DNA of 59,288 nt from Nitrospira sp. GTDB taxonomy: Bacteria > Nitrospirota > Nitrospiria > Nitrospirales > Nitrospiraceae. How positions within the stretch are numbered: position 1 is the first letter of the stretch; each line of letters begins with the position of its first letter. Location: positions 1 through 59,288 of the forward strand of contig JAFEBL010000018.1 of NCBI GenBank assembly GCA_018242665.1. Direction: 5' to 3'. The notes below the pieces were generated by a model. The model was given only the letters and a program-made list of their open reading frames with translations. It searched no databases and was not told the origin of the DNA. The translations under genes and the position numbers were made by a program. Below are positions 48,424-57,512 of this stretch, piece by piece.

Positions 48424-49230
48424 TCAGTCCACGCGGGGAGGAAGGGGAATCTCGCGAAACACTGCCTCGGCCATCCGGCGACCGACCGTCAGGCGGTCAT
48501 GCAGTGTCGCAGCACTCAAGAATTGGCTGGCCAGCTCCCCCAGCGCCGGATCGCGGGAGGCCAGAAATCGCAGGGTATCGACCGGCGCCGTGAACCAGAG
48601 GCCGCGAATGCGAAAAAATGCGGAGACGCATTCGTCAAAAAACAGTTGCAGGAGATACTGGGCTGTGTTGGGTCGATCTCGCAAATCTTCGACCTTACCC
48701 AGCCAATGTACACATTCGGCCTTCAGGCGGATACGCTCATGGATCCCGGCCGCCGGCGGCCCCTGGCGAAACCGTTGTGCGGCTTTGGCGAGCAGTTGCG
48801 TGGCGATCTCCTCGTGGTCGTAGAGAATCCGTCCTTTTCGCAGAATGGGCGCCAGGCGGGGAGAGTAGGCCAGATCCTCGGCGACCGTCTTGTGTTCTCC
48901 GTATCGAATATCGACCAACCGGTCCCCGACCCGAATCATTTCCTGTCCGTCGGCCGCTCCCTTGACCAGCACAATCAGATCGATGTCGCTGTGCGCCGTG
49001 ACGGCGCGGCGAGCCCCGGATCCGACCAGAATAATGCCCACCAGGTCTCCACCGCGTTTGCCGCGGATGTATTTCACGGCTCCTGCGAGGGCGTCTTCAT
49101 AGCCCGGGGGCGGCGGGGCGGGAGGCATCTCCGGTGGTTCGGGAATGTCGAGTAATTCGGCTTTCAATTCCTCCGATGAAGGAAGCGCGGACATCGGCTG
49201 CAGTGACGAATCGGCAAGATGTGAGTCCAT
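48424..49230 (-). CDS. Nucleotidyltransferase-domain protein
   Basis: A 268-residue protein. A Pro-rich N-terminal segment (IPEPPEMPPAPPPPGYE, ~28-45) precedes a pol-beta-type nucleotidyltransferase core: ILVGSGARRAVTAHSDIDLIV (Gly-Ser then Asp-x-Asp, ~66-86) and a third acidic residue in LVDIRYGE. The C-terminal ~120 residues are helical (LLAKAAQRFRQG, ECVHWLGKVEDLRDR), like the HEPN-type or substrate-binding half of MNT-type proteins. It could adenylylate a protein or small molecule, or be one half of a toxin-antitoxin-like pair; no partner HEPN gene is evident. It is followed downstream by gnd. Confidence 0.75.
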   Translation of the reverse strand: MDSHLADSSLQPMSALPSSEELKAELLDIPEPPEMPPAPPPPGYEDALAGAVKYIRGKRGGDLVGIILVGSGARRAVTAHSDIDLIVLVKGAADGQEMIRVGDRLVDIRYGEHKTVAEDLAYSPRLAPILRKGRILYDHEEIATQLLAKAAQRFRQGPPAAGIHERIRLKAECVHWLGKVEDLRDRPNTAQYLLQLFFDECVSAFFRIRGLWFTAPVDTLRFLASRDPALGELASQFLSAATLHDRLTVGRRMAEAVFREIPLPPRVD

Positions 49231-49248
49231 ATATACCCTTCGACGTGG

Positions 49249-49476
49249 TCAGGGAGCCTGAACCAGCCGTATCTGTTGTTCCAAGGCGCCGAGCCAGGTG
49301 TCGAACGGCTGGTCGGCATCCACGATAATCTCAAGTTTTCCATTAGGCAGTTTGCGGACGATTCCCGGGCTCGCCGGTGAGAGAGGAATTTCCACCCACT
49401 CGCGATTGATGCCCAAGGTGTCGGTCAGGTCGAGGATTTGGCTGATCTGTTGAAACGAGACGGCGGTCAGTGACAC
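49249..49476 (-). CDS. Small conserved-looking protein, unknown function
   Basis: A 75-residue protein with a hydrophobic core pattern (FQQISQILDLTDTLGI, GIVRKLPNGKLEIIVDADQPF, TWLGALEQQIRLV) consistent with a small alpha/beta domain. It lies 18 bp upstream of the nucleotidyltransferase and on the same strand. No signal peptide or Cys. No family recognised; coding status is supported by spacing and composition. Confidence 0.6.
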   Translation of the reverse strand: MSLTAVSFQQISQILDLTDTLGINREWVEIPLSPASPGIVRKLPNGKLEIIVDADQPFDTWLGALEQQIRLVQAP

Positions 49477-49553
49477 TCATTCCCCTTTGCTTCGCATCCG
49501 CGTGGATGCATTGTATGAATGGGGGGGCGGACTGTCAATGTGAAGTCGACTGA

Positions 49554-50582
49554 TCAGGCGAGGAGGCGGGCGATGGCGTCGGCGGCCTGTTCGATGGCCT
49601 TGGCCGACACGTCCAGATGGGTGACGGCCCGGCAGGTGCGCGCGCTCACCGCGTTCAGCAATACGCCTTCCTGCTTGAGGGCCATGACAAAGGCCGGCGC
49701 CGATAGCCGCGAATGATGGAGATCGAAAAACAGGATGTTCGTGTGCACCGCCGCCGGATTGATGGAGACTGCAGGAATCTGCTCCAGTCTGGCCGCGAGC
49801 CGCTTGGCGTTCGCATGGTCGTCCGCGAGCCGTGACACGTGGTGCTCCAACGCGTAGAGTCCCGCCGCCGCCAAGATCCCGGATTGCCGCATGGCGCCTC
49901 CATACATTCGCCGAAAGCGCCTGAGGCGGTCGAGCAGGGCCAGATCGTCCGTGGCAATGAGTGACCCCGCCGGCGCACCCAGCCCTTTGGAGAGGCAGAA
50001 GGTCACCGTGTCGCAATGCCGCGCATATTCGGCAGCGGACACTCCAGACGCCACGACCGCATTAAATAGGCGCGCACCATCGAGGTGAATGGGTACCTCG
50101 TGGGCGTCGGCCACCCGACGAATGGCTTGGATGGTCGCCAGCGGATAGACGGTGCCACCTCCCGCGTTGTGCGTGTTCTCCAGGCAAATCAGCGCGGTCT
50201 GAATGCTATAGGGATCAGTGGGCCGGATAGCCGCCTCGACCTGCTCCGCGGTCAGGAGGCCCTGCGTGCCGCTGACCCAATGCAGTTGGACTCCCGCCAA
50301 CGCAGCGGCCGCGCCTTGTTCATAGCGGATGATGTGGCACTGACTTTCGACGATCACTTCACGCCCTGGCTCGGCCTGCGCCCGCAGGCACAATTGATTG
50401 CCGAGCGTGCCGGATGGCACAAACAGGGCGGCGCGTTTCCCGACGAGGTCAGCACCGACCTCCTGCAGCCGGTTGACTGTGGGGTCTTCCCCGTAAATGT
50501 CGTCGCCCACCTCCGCACGGGCCATGGCCTCGCGCATGGCGGGAGTGGGTTTGGTGACCGTATCACTGCGTAGATCGATCAT
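49554..50582 (-). CDS. ltaE: Low-specificity L-threonine aldolase
   Basis: A 342-residue PLP enzyme of the beta-eliminating-lyase fold. MIDLRSDTVTKPTPAMREAM at the start is the family signature, with GDDIYGEDPTVNRLQ, the PLP-contacting IHLDGARLFNA, and the Schiff-base Lys in TFCLSKGLGAPAGS (~199). It cleaves L-threonine or L-allo-threonine to glycine and acetaldehyde, tying into glycine/one-carbon metabolism. It is divergently transcribed from the transporter gene. Length is normal. Confidence 0.93.
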   Translation of the reverse strand: MIDLRSDTVTKPTPAMREAMARAEVGDDIYGEDPTVNRLQEVGADLVGKRAALFVPSGTLGNQLCLRAQAEPGREVIVESQCHIIRYEQGAAAALAGVQLHWVSGTQGLLTAEQVEAAIRPTDPYSIQTALICLENTHNAGGGTVYPLATIQAIRRVADAHEVPIHLDGARLFNAVVASGVSAAEYARHCDTVTFCLSKGLGAPAGSLIATDDLALLDRLRRFRRMYGGAMRQSGILAAAGLYALEHHVSRLADDHANAKRLAARLEQIPAVSINPAAVHTNILFFDLHHSRLSAPAFVMALKQEGVLLNAVSARTCRAVTHLDVSAKAIEQAADAIARLLA

Positions 50583-50704
50583 GAACGCGGTGGTGCTTCC
50601 CTGGGGGCAGAACTGGCCTGATTGAACTGATCGGCCGGCATTGTAGCAAATTTTCTTCGTGCATGGGATGACAGGCCTGCTACACTGCGCCCACCCGACA
50701 TCCT

Positions 50705-51976
50705 ATGGAGAGATTGCGCCGCTCAGTGATCCGATTCGTGCAGGCGGAGCCGCAGGAATGGCGGCCGCTCGCCTGGTCGTTCGGCTATTTTTTCTGCCTC
50801 CTCTGCGGCTACTACATCCTTCGCCCTGTGCGCGATGAAATGGCGATTCAGGGGGGCGTGCAGAACCTGCCCTGGATGATGACGGGCACCTTCCTCACGC
50901 TGCTGGCTGTGACACCCCTCTTCGGGTGGTTGTCCGCCCGCTATTCACGCTACCGGTTGTTGCTCGGAGTCTATCTCTTTTTTATCGTCAACCTGCTGGT
51001 GCTGTACCTCCTGATGACGAACCACCAATCGATGGAATGGGTGGCCCGGGGGTTTTTTGTGTGGCTTTCGGTCTTCAATCTCTTCGTCGTGTCGGTGTTC
51101 TGGAGTTTCATGGCCGATCTCTTCACGCCGGCCCAGGGCGCCCGACTCTTCGGAATCATCGCGGCGGGAGGCAGCACCGGCGCCCTGTTCGGCCCCCTCA
51201 TCACCACCGGATTGACCTATCTCTTTCCCGTCCCGGTACTCATGCTGGTCTCGGCCCTGTTTCTGGCGGCTTGCCTCTGGTGTATCTATCACCTGGAGGT
51301 CTGGAGTCGCACCCGGTCCGTCCTCCATCGCGAAAATAGTGGAGAACCGCTGGGCGGAGGATTTCTGGCCGGCGTGCGCCTCGTCTGGTCATCGCCCTAC
51401 CTACTCGGCATCTGCGGCTATCTCACCTGCTTGACGATGACGGCAACCTTTCTGTACTTCGAGCAGGTGCGGCTGGTGGCCGAGCACTTCAGCCAGCCTG
51501 AAGCCAGAACGCGGTTTTTCTCCCTACTCGATTTCTCCACCAACCTCCTCACGTGGCTCACACAACTCTTCATCACGAACCGCCTGGTGTCACGGTTTGG
51601 ATTGACGGCGCCCCTGTTGTTCCTCCCGGTGATCAGCCTGCTGGGATTTTTGGGGATCGCCCTGGCGCCGGGACTGGTGCTCTATGTCGCCTTTTCGGTG
51701 CTGCGCCGGGTGGGGGAATATGCGCTCTCGAAACCGGCGCGAGAAGTCTTGTTTACGGTCGTCAGTCGCGAAGAAAAATACAAAGCGAAGAACTTCATCG
51801 ATACCGCGATCTCGCGCGCCGGAGATGCGTCAACCGGCTGGTTGGTCTCGGGCGTCAAGGCGCTCGGGGTCACAACCGCGCAAATCGCGTGGGTCCTGGT
51901 GCCCTTGATGATCCTGTGGTCCTGGCTTGGCCGTTGGCTGGCCGCGCAAGAGCGCAAGCAGGCCGGATCACGCTGA
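50705..51976 (+). CDS. NTP/NDP exchange transporter-like (TLC/MFS-type) membrane protein
   Basis: A 423-residue protein with about 12 TM helices. The first helix region SFGYFFCLLCGYYILRPVRDEMA is the hallmark of bacterial relatives of the plastid/rickettsial ATP/ADP translocase (Tlc). Other segments: PLFGWLSARYSRYRLL, FWSFMADLFTPAQGARLFG, AAGGSTGALFGPLIT and EYALSKPAREVLFTVVSREEKYKAKNFID. In free-living bacteria the substrate is unknown and need not be ATP. The ATG start at 50705 has no strong ribosome site. Confidence 0.8.
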   Translation: MERLRRSVIRFVQAEPQEWRPLAWSFGYFFCLLCGYYILRPVRDEMAIQGGVQNLPWMMTGTFLTLLAVTPLFGWLSARYSRYRLLLGVYLFFIVNLLVLYLLMTNHQSMEWVARGFFVWLSVFNLFVVSVFWSFMADLFTPAQGARLFGIIAAGGSTGALFGPLITTGLTYLFPVPVLMLVSALFLAACLWCIYHLEVWSRTRSVLHRENSGEPLGGGFLAGVRLVWSSPYLLGICGYLTCLTMTATFLYFEQVRLVAEHFSQPEARTRFFSLLDFSTNLLTWLTQLFITNRLVSRFGLTAPLLFLPVISLLGFLGIALAPGLVLYVAFSVLRRVGEYALSKPAREVLFTVVSREEKYKAKNFIDTAISRAGDASTGWLVSGVKALGVTTAQIAWVLVPLMILWSWLGRWLAAQERKQAGSR

Positions 51977-52050
51977 TCCGTCAGCCGTGGTGGCGCATCG
52001 CTCAATACCGCTCATCGATCCCATGTGTCTAGACCACCGGTGCCGATTGA

Positions 52051-52079
52051 TTGACTCTCCTCCTGCCCCTTCATATAAT
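52051..52079 (+). promoter_or_regulatory. Near-consensus sigma-70 promoter of the MutL-like cluster
   Basis: TTGACT, exactly 17 bp, then TATAAT. This is the best promoter in the window and lies 37 bp before the first gene of the seven-gene membrane cluster, giving a leader of roughly 30 nt. It suggests strong constitutive expression. Confidence 0.75.
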
Positions 52080-52116
52080 GCCGAACGAATCGTTTAAGCT
52101 GATCTGACAAGCACTT

Positions 52117-52491
52117 ATGGCTGTCTTCTCATCCGGGTTGTTCTCCCGTCGCACTCACGATCTTCGAGCCGGTCTCCGGCATGCCTTTGCCCTGCGTTCC
52201 GAGCAACCGGCCTTCACCACCGATGATCTCGCGCTACTCGAACGGATTGCCGACGCGATCGTGACACGCCGCATGGCAGCGCCGGCCATGCTGTTTCTTG
52301 AATCGATGGGCCCCATGAATTTTCTCGGCAGCCAGGCGCTGCACTTCCTGGCGCCTCTCGTCGAATGTGTCTTCAGCAGCAGCGAACTCGCGCAGGTCGC
52401 CCGCCTGTTGGAGCGACGGGATTCTCTGCAACGCCTCACCGCGCTCATCGACGCCAAGGCCGCAGCCTCCAAAGGAGCGCCGGCTCGATGA
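52117..52491 (+). CDS. Small protein leading the MutL-like cluster
   Basis: A 124-residue, mostly helical protein without signal peptide: LRAGLRHAFALRSEQPAFTTD, LLERIADAIVTRRMAAPAMLFLESMGPMNFLGSQALHFL, VARLLERRDSLQRL. The central hydrophobic Met/Phe-rich stretch may pack against membrane proteins. It starts 37 bp after a near-consensus promoter and overlaps the ATPase gene by 4 bp (ATGA), so it is translationally coupled and belongs to the same system. No family recognised. Confidence 0.65.
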   Translation: MAVFSSGLFSRRTHDLRAGLRHAFALRSEQPAFTTDDLALLERIADAIVTRRMAAPAMLFLESMGPMNFLGSQALHFLAPLVECVFSSSELAQVARLLERRDSLQRLTALIDAKAAASKGAPAR

Positions 52492-54338
52492 CGGCAGCGC
52501 AGCAGTCTCCCTCGACATCACACCCCGCGCAGCCCTTGAACGTCATTGTTGCGACCGACTGCGGCAGCACCACCACCAAAGCCATCCTGATCGAGAAAGT
52601 CGGCAACGAATATCGCCAGACCTACCGCGGCGAAGCCCCAACCACCGTGGAGGCCCCGTTCGAAGACGTGACCCGCGGCGTGCTCAACGCCATTGCGGAA
52701 ATCGAAGAACTGTCCGGCCGGACGATCCTCGACGGCGATCGCATCATCACGCCCAACCAAGCGTCGCAAGGCGACCCGAAGCGAGGTGTGGATATTTACG
52801 TGTCCACCAGCAGTGCCGGCGGCGGCTTGCAGATGATGGTCACGGGCGTGGTGCAGAACATGACAGGAGAAAGCGCCCAACGTGCCGCACTCGGCGCCGG
52901 CGCCATCGTCATTGACGTGCTGGCGTCCAACGACGGTCGGTTGCCGTACGAAAAGATCGAACGGATTCGCACCATGCGACCCGACATGATTCTCATGTCC
53001 GGCGGCACCGACGGCGGAGCCGTGACCCACGTGGTGGAAATGGCCGAATACATCGCCGCAGCCGAACCCCGGCCGCGTTTCGGGAGCACCTACCAACTGC
53101 CGCTGGTGTACGCGGGCAACAAGGATGCGCAGCCGCAGGTCAATACGATTCTCGGCAAGAAGACGGCGCTCGAATTCGCCGACAATATCAGGCCCGTATT
53201 GGAGCGGGAAAATCTCGCCCCGGCCCGCAATAAGATCCATGACCTGTTTCTCGAACATGTCATGCAACAGGCCCCGGGCTACAAGAAACTCATCGAGATG
53301 GCCGGCGCGCCCATCATGCCGACTCCAGCCGCGGTCGGCGTCATCATGGAGACCATCGCCAAACGCGAGGGCATCAACCTGATCGGCGTGGATATCGGCG
53401 GCGCGACCACTGACGTCTTTTCAGTCTTCGGCGGCCTCTTCAATCGCACGGTCAGCGCCAACCTCGGCATGTCCTACAGCATCTCGAACGTGCTGGCGGA
53501 AGCGGGCCTTGAGAACATCATGCGCTGGGTGCCGTTCACCATCGACGAACAGACCCTCAGGAATCGCATTAAGAACAAAATGGTGCGCCCCACGACCATT
53601 CCGCAATCGCTCGACGAGTTACAAATCGAACATGCCATCTCGCGCGAGGCCCTGCGGCTGGCCTTGATCCACCATAAGTCGCTGGCGACGGGGCTGAAGG
53701 GTGTGCAGCAGGAACGCACCATCTCCGATGTGTTCGAGCAACGCACCTCCGGCAAGACCCTCATCGATTTGTTGAAGTTGGATTTGATCGTCGGCAGCGG
53801 CGGCATTCTCTCGCACGCGCCGCGCCGCATCCAGTCCATGCTGATGATGGTCGATGCCTACGAACCGCTCGGGGTCACGACGCTCTCGGTCGACAGCATT
53901 TTCATGATGCCGCATCTCGGCGTGCTCTCCACCGTCAACGAACAGGCGGCCACCGATGTCTTCGTCCGCGATTGCATGGTGTATCTCGGCACCTGCATTG
54001 CGCCGATCGGGCAGGGCAAAGACGGGGAGCGTTGCGCCGACTACGAGGTCGCACTGCCGGATGGACGCATTGACAAGGGCACGCTGGCGTTCGGCGATCT
54101 CAAATTGTTCAGTCTGACCCGCGATCAGCAGGCGACCGTGACGCTGCAACCTTCGAAACAGGTGGATCTCGGCGAGGGGCCGGGACAATCGTTCACGCGA
54201 ACGGTGAAGGGCGGGGTCGTCGGTCTCATGCTGGACGGGCGTGGCCGTCCCTTGCAGTTGCCCACGGACCAGGCTGCCCGAGTTGCCATGCTGACCCGCT
54301 GGTATCAGGCGGTGGGGCTATATCCCAAAGGGAGCTGA
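52488..54338 (+). CDS. MutL/GlmL-like actin-fold ATPase
   Basis: A 616-residue ASKHA protein of the glutamate-mutase-accessory (MutL/GlmL) family. Phosphate-1 motif ATDCGSTTTKAILIEK (~20), phosphate-2 motif GVDIGGATTDVFSVFGG (~300), adenosine motif IVGSGGILSHAPR (~433). Between them lie TSSAGGGLQMMVTGVVQNMTGE and RTMRPDMILMSGGTDGGAVTH. GlmL is thought to support B12-dependent glutamate mutase, yet no mutase subunit genes are here; instead it heads a run of membrane-protein genes. Cytoplasmic; probably an ATP-driven chaperone-like component of that complex. ATG 52488 overlaps the upstream stop; the frame extends upstream but inside that gene. Confidence 0.85.
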   Translation: MTAAQQSPSTSHPAQPLNVIVATDCGSTTTKAILIEKVGNEYRQTYRGEAPTTVEAPFEDVTRGVLNAIAEIEELSGRTILDGDRIITPNQASQGDPKRGVDIYVSTSSAGGGLQMMVTGVVQNMTGESAQRAALGAGAIVIDVLASNDGRLPYEKIERIRTMRPDMILMSGGTDGGAVTHVVEMAEYIAAAEPRPRFGSTYQLPLVYAGNKDAQPQVNTILGKKTALEFADNIRPVLERENLAPARNKIHDLFLEHVMQQAPGYKKLIEMAGAPIMPTPAAVGVIMETIAKREGINLIGVDIGGATTDVFSVFGGLFNRTVSANLGMSYSISNVLAEAGLENIMRWVPFTIDEQTLRNRIKNKMVRPTTIPQSLDELQIEHAISREALRLALIHHKSLATGLKGVQQERTISDVFEQRTSGKTLIDLLKLDLIVGSGGILSHAPRRIQSMLMMVDAYEPLGVTTLSVDSIFMMPHLGVLSTVNEQAATDVFVRDCMVYLGTCIAPIGQGKDGERCADYEVALPDGRIDKGTLAFGDLKLFSLTRDQQATVTLQPSKQVDLGEGPGQSFTRTVKGGVVGLMLDGRGRPLQLPTDQAARVAMLTRWYQAVGLYPKGS

Positions 54339-54371
54339 TGGCTGATCACCAATGGCGTATGGCAAAGAGAG

Positions 54372-54481
54372 GTTGCTCAACACGTCTTGCAGCAAGGCCG
54401 CAAGGCGCGAGAGCCCCAAGTCGTACTGTTGTAGTACGGCGAGGGGAATGAGCAACTGAGAACGACGCTGCAAGGCGTGTT
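54372..54481. repeat. REP-like nested palindrome inside the MutL-like cluster
   Basis: Outer arms 54379-54393 and 54467-54481 are complementary at 14 of 15 positions. A second pair (GTTGCTC 54372-54378 / GAGCAAC 54450-54456) and an inner hairpin CGTACT-GTTGT-AGTACG (54422-54438) complete a cruciform-like element. It fills most of the only large gap in the operon and resembles dispersed REP/BIME elements. Confidence 0.6.
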
Positions 54482-54493
54482 CAGTAACCGACT

Positions 54494-55621
54494 ATGGCAC
54501 ATAGTTACACACCAGGCCTCACCGTCACCGAACGAATGACCGTTCGCCGTCGGCGCATTCTGCCGTTGCCGGGCTCCGTCCTGGTCCAGGTCGGCGACGC
54601 CGTGCGGGCTGACACCGCCGTAGCCCGCGCCGAGTTGCCGGGAAAGGTTGTCCCGCTCAATCTCGCGAATCAGCTCGGCATCGCGCCGGATGAGATCAAC
54701 GACTATCTGGTCAAGAAAGAAAAAGACTCCGTCCAGAAAGACGACGTCCTGGCTGAAAACAAACCCTTCATCAAATGGTTTAAGACGGAAATTCGCTCGC
54801 CGATCACGGGCAAGGTGGAATCCGTGTCCACCATCACGGGACAAATCCTGCTGCGCGAGCCGCCGCGAGTGCTGGAGTTGCGCGGCTACATCGACGGCAC
54901 GATTGCCGAAGTGCATCCCGAACAGGGCGTGACGGTCGAAAGCACCTGCAGCCTCGTGCAAGGCATCTTCGGCATCGGGGGTGAAACGAGTGGCGAACTG
55001 GTGATGGGGGTGAAAGCGCCGGATCAACCGCTCTTGCCCGAACAGCTCAACCCCTCGATGAAGGGCAAGGTCGTCGTCGGAGGTGCCTTTCTTTCGGCGG
55101 CCACCATGGCGCGCGCGAAAGAACTCGGCATCGTCGGCCTGGTCGTCGGCGGCATTCACGACAAGGATCTGCGCGCGCTGCTCGGCTATGATTTGGGCGT
55201 TGCGATCACCGGCACGGAGCAGGTCGGGTTCACACTCATTCTGACAGAAGGGTTCGGCACGATTCCGATGGCGCCTAAAACGTTTGCCTTGCTCTCCGCC
55301 CATGCGGGGCAGAAAGCGTCGATATCGGGAGCCACCCAGATCCGCGCTGGCGTGATCCGTCCAGAAATTATTATTCCACATAGCGGGCCGGCTGCAGTCA
55401 CGAAGGTGGCGCCAGCCGAACGGGAAGGCATTCAACTCGGCGATCCGGTCCGCATCATCCGCGATCCGCTGTTCGGAAAGATCGGCGCAGTCTCAGGGCT
55501 CCCGTCGGAGCTCCGTGCCATTCCCACCGAAAGCGAAGTCCGGGTGCTTGAAGTCCGATTCCCGGACGGGACGACGACCGTGGTCCCACGCGCCAACATC
55601 GAAGTGATCGAAGGAGCCTGA
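54494..55621 (+). CDS. Soluble barrel-rich protein of the MutL-like cluster
   Basis: A 375-residue protein with no signal peptide or TM helix. The N-terminal ~150 residues resemble lipoyl/barrel-sandwich folds: LPLPGSVLVQVGDAVRADTAVA and IRSPITGKVESVSTITGQIL. A Gly-rich alpha/beta middle follows (GKVVVGGAFLSAATMARAKELGIVGLVVGG), then an SH3/KOW-like C-terminus (GDPVRIIRDPLFGKIGAVSGLP, VRFPDGTTTVVPRANIEVIEG). It may act as an adaptor between the actin-fold ATPase and the membrane proteins. It lacks the lipoyl-lysine context, so it is not an obvious cofactor carrier. No established name; recognised only as a conserved-looking multidomain protein. Confidence 0.7.
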   Translation: MAHSYTPGLTVTERMTVRRRRILPLPGSVLVQVGDAVRADTAVARAELPGKVVPLNLANQLGIAPDEINDYLVKKEKDSVQKDDVLAENKPFIKWFKTEIRSPITGKVESVSTITGQILLREPPRVLELRGYIDGTIAEVHPEQGVTVESTCSLVQGIFGIGGETSGELVMGVKAPDQPLLPEQLNPSMKGKVVVGGAFLSAATMARAKELGIVGLVVGGIHDKDLRALLGYDLGVAITGTEQVGFTLILTEGFGTIPMAPKTFALLSAHAGQKASISGATQIRAGVIRPEIIIPHSGPAAVTKVAPAEREGIQLGDPVRIIRDPLFGKIGAVSGLPSELRAIPTESEVRVLEVRFPDGTTTVVPRANIEVIEGA

Positions 55622-55626
55622 CCCGC

Positions 55627-56865
55627 GTGCTGCGCCGCTTCCTCATCCTAGCCTTCATCATCTGCCTGCCGGCGCTCATGCCGCAGACGAGTTCAGCGCA
55701 GACCATGCCGCAACAGCTTCGCGTGATCGATACTCCCAGCGATGGTGGCGGAAGTCTCACGGTACTCTGGGCTCCTTCAGCAACCGACAGTGCTACCGCC
55801 AAATATCAAATCCTGGTCCATGAAGGCGGCCTTCCCCAAGACCCTGCGGCGTGGAAGGTGGTCGCGGAATTTCCCGCCAATACGCGCTACGTGCGCGAAG
55901 GCAAGTCGGCCTGGTGGACGAGGTCTGGAGATCCGAACGATCACCTCTTCCTGATCAAAAACGGCAAAGGCCTCGAGGTGAAATCCGGCCAGCCCTATGC
56001 CGTGACTGTCGCGTCAGTCAGCGGGCAGGAACGATTGATTGCGCCGCCGGTCGTCGCCTCGGCCGAACCGAACTGGATGAACTGGAACCAGGTGAACAAC
56101 CTCGTGCTGGCGTTGATGTTCGGCGCCGTCGTGTTCTACGCCATCAACCTGGCCAAGCGGAAAGACATCTTTCTCCGCCGCATTCCCGGTTTGGATGCTG
56201 TCGATGAAGCGATCGGGCGAGCCACGGAATTGGGTAAACCGGTGCTCTACATGACCGGCGCACATGACATGAACGATCCCTCCACGATCGCCGCCGCCGT
56301 GATCCTGGGACGTGTCGCCAAGAAAGCCGCCTCCTACGAAACGGAATTGCTGGTGCCGCATCGCGAACCGATCACGATGGCAGTCTGCCAGGAAATCACC
56401 AAGCAGGCCTACATGGAAGCGGGGAAGCCCGACCTGTTCAAGGACGATGCGAACTTTTTCATCACCAGCGATCAGTTCAGCTACACGGCGGCGGTCGACG
56501 GCATCATGCTCCGGCGAAAACCGGCGGCGAACTTTTTCATGGGGTCGTACTTCGCTGAATCGCTTCTGTTGACCGAAACCGGCGCGAGCACGGGGGCCAT
56601 TCAAATCGCGGGCACCGACTCGGACCACCAGCTGCCGTTTTTCGTGACCACCTGCGACTACACCCTGATCGGTGAAGAACTCTATGCCGCCAGCGCCTAC
56701 CTCTCGAAGGAACCGATCCAGATCGGCACACTGCGCGGGCAGGATCTCGGTAAGGCATTCATTCTGAGCGTCATCGGGATTGGAACACTGCTGGCCACCG
56801 TCGCCGTGCTCACCGGAAACGGCTGGGCGCAACCGCTGTTGGATCTGTTCAAGGATCTCAAATGA
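55627..56865 (+). CDS. DUF6754-like membrane protein with FnIII-like ectodomain
   Basis: A 412-residue protein. Signal peptide (FLILAFIICLPALMPQTSSAQ), then an extracytoplasmic fibronectin-III-like domain (~30-140: VIDTPSDGGGSLTVLWAPSA, TRYVREGKSAWW). TM ~155-177 is followed by a cytoplasmic domain (~185-375) with KPVLYMTGAHDMNDPSTIAAAV, VPHREPITMAVCQEI and AGTDSDHQLPFFVTTCDYTLIGEELYAA. A final TM lies near the C-terminus. The cytoplasmic part resembles what is annotated elsewhere as DUF6754. The GTG start lies 5 bp after the upstream stop, and the 3' end overlaps the next gene by 4 bp. Likely core subunit of the membrane complex; activity unknown. Confidence 0.72.
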   Translation: MLRRFLILAFIICLPALMPQTSSAQTMPQQLRVIDTPSDGGGSLTVLWAPSATDSATAKYQILVHEGGLPQDPAAWKVVAEFPANTRYVREGKSAWWTRSGDPNDHLFLIKNGKGLEVKSGQPYAVTVASVSGQERLIAPPVVASAEPNWMNWNQVNNLVLALMFGAVVFYAINLAKRKDIFLRRIPGLDAVDEAIGRATELGKPVLYMTGAHDMNDPSTIAAAVILGRVAKKAASYETELLVPHREPITMAVCQEITKQAYMEAGKPDLFKDDANFFITSDQFSYTAAVDGIMLRRKPAANFFMGSYFAESLLLTETGASTGAIQIAGTDSDHQLPFFVTTCDYTLIGEELYAASAYLSKEPIQIGTLRGQDLGKAFILSVIGIGTLLATVAVLTGNGWAQPLLDLFKDLK

Positions 56866-57512
56866 TTTTTCTCCGCCGACAACTGCCACTGCTCATCACC
56901 ATGATCACAGGACTGGTCATGGCCGCGCAATACTACGTGCCGCATCCGGCCTCCGAACAATTGCTCACGACCGTGACGAAGTGGCTGCAGATCATCGGTG
57001 GCTTCGCACTCGTACTCGGCATTACCAGCCTCTTTCACGTGCATGCCGCCAAGATCCGCCGGAAGGAAGCGGGATGGGCCTATAGCCTGGTGCTCTATGT
57101 CGGCATGCTCGGCACGGTCATCGTAGGACTCTGGAACAACGGCAAGGAAAGTATCGATGGCGCATTGACCTCGTTCGGCTGGGTCTATTCCTATACGCTC
57201 GTGCCGCTGCAGGGCACCATGTTCGCCATCCTCGCCTTCTTCATCGCCTCTGCCGCGTACCGCTCGTTCCGCGCGCGAAGCCGTGAAGCCGCCGTGTTGT
57301 TGGTGGCCGCCGTCATCGTGATGATGGGGCGCGTGCCGCTCGGCGAATACATCCTGCCGCTCAGCGGTGACCTGTCGAGTTGGATTTTGAATGTCCTGAA
57401 CGCCTCTGTGCGTCGGGCGATTTTGATCGGCGTGAGCCTGGGCGCGGTGGCCCTCTCGTTCAAAATTATCTTCGGCGTCGAACGCTCCTATCTGGGTGGA
57501 GGTAAAGAGTGA
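56862..57512 (+). CDS. Six-TM membrane protein of the MutL-like cluster
   Basis: A 216-residue polytopic protein with about six hydrophobic helices (LLITMITGLVMAAQYYV, IIGGFALVLGITSLFHV, YSLVLYVGMLGTVIVGLW, GTMFAILAFFIASAAY, AAVLLVAAVIVMMGRV, AILIGVSLGAVALSFKII). Charged motifs between them include HVHAAKIRRKEAGWAYS and YRSFRARSREA. Overlaps of 4 bp with both neighbours show tight coupling. No transporter or enzyme signature recognised. Confidence 0.7.
   Translation: MIFLRRQLPLLITMITGLVMAAQYYVPHPASEQLLTTVTKWLQIIGGFALVLGITSLFHVHAAKIRRKEAGWAYSLVLYVGMLGTVIVGLWNNGKESIDGALTSFGWVYSYTLVPLQGTMFAILAFFIASAAYRSFRARSREAAVLLVAAVIVMMGRVPLGEYILPLSGDLSSWILNVLNASVRRAILIGVSLGAVALSFKIIFGVERSYLGGGKE

Noticed and set aside
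52488..54338. DNA mismatch-repair MutL
   Set aside because: The name overlaps, but the motifs (actin-fold phosphate and adenosine loops) are those of the glutamate-mutase accessory family, not the GHKL ATPase of mismatch repair.
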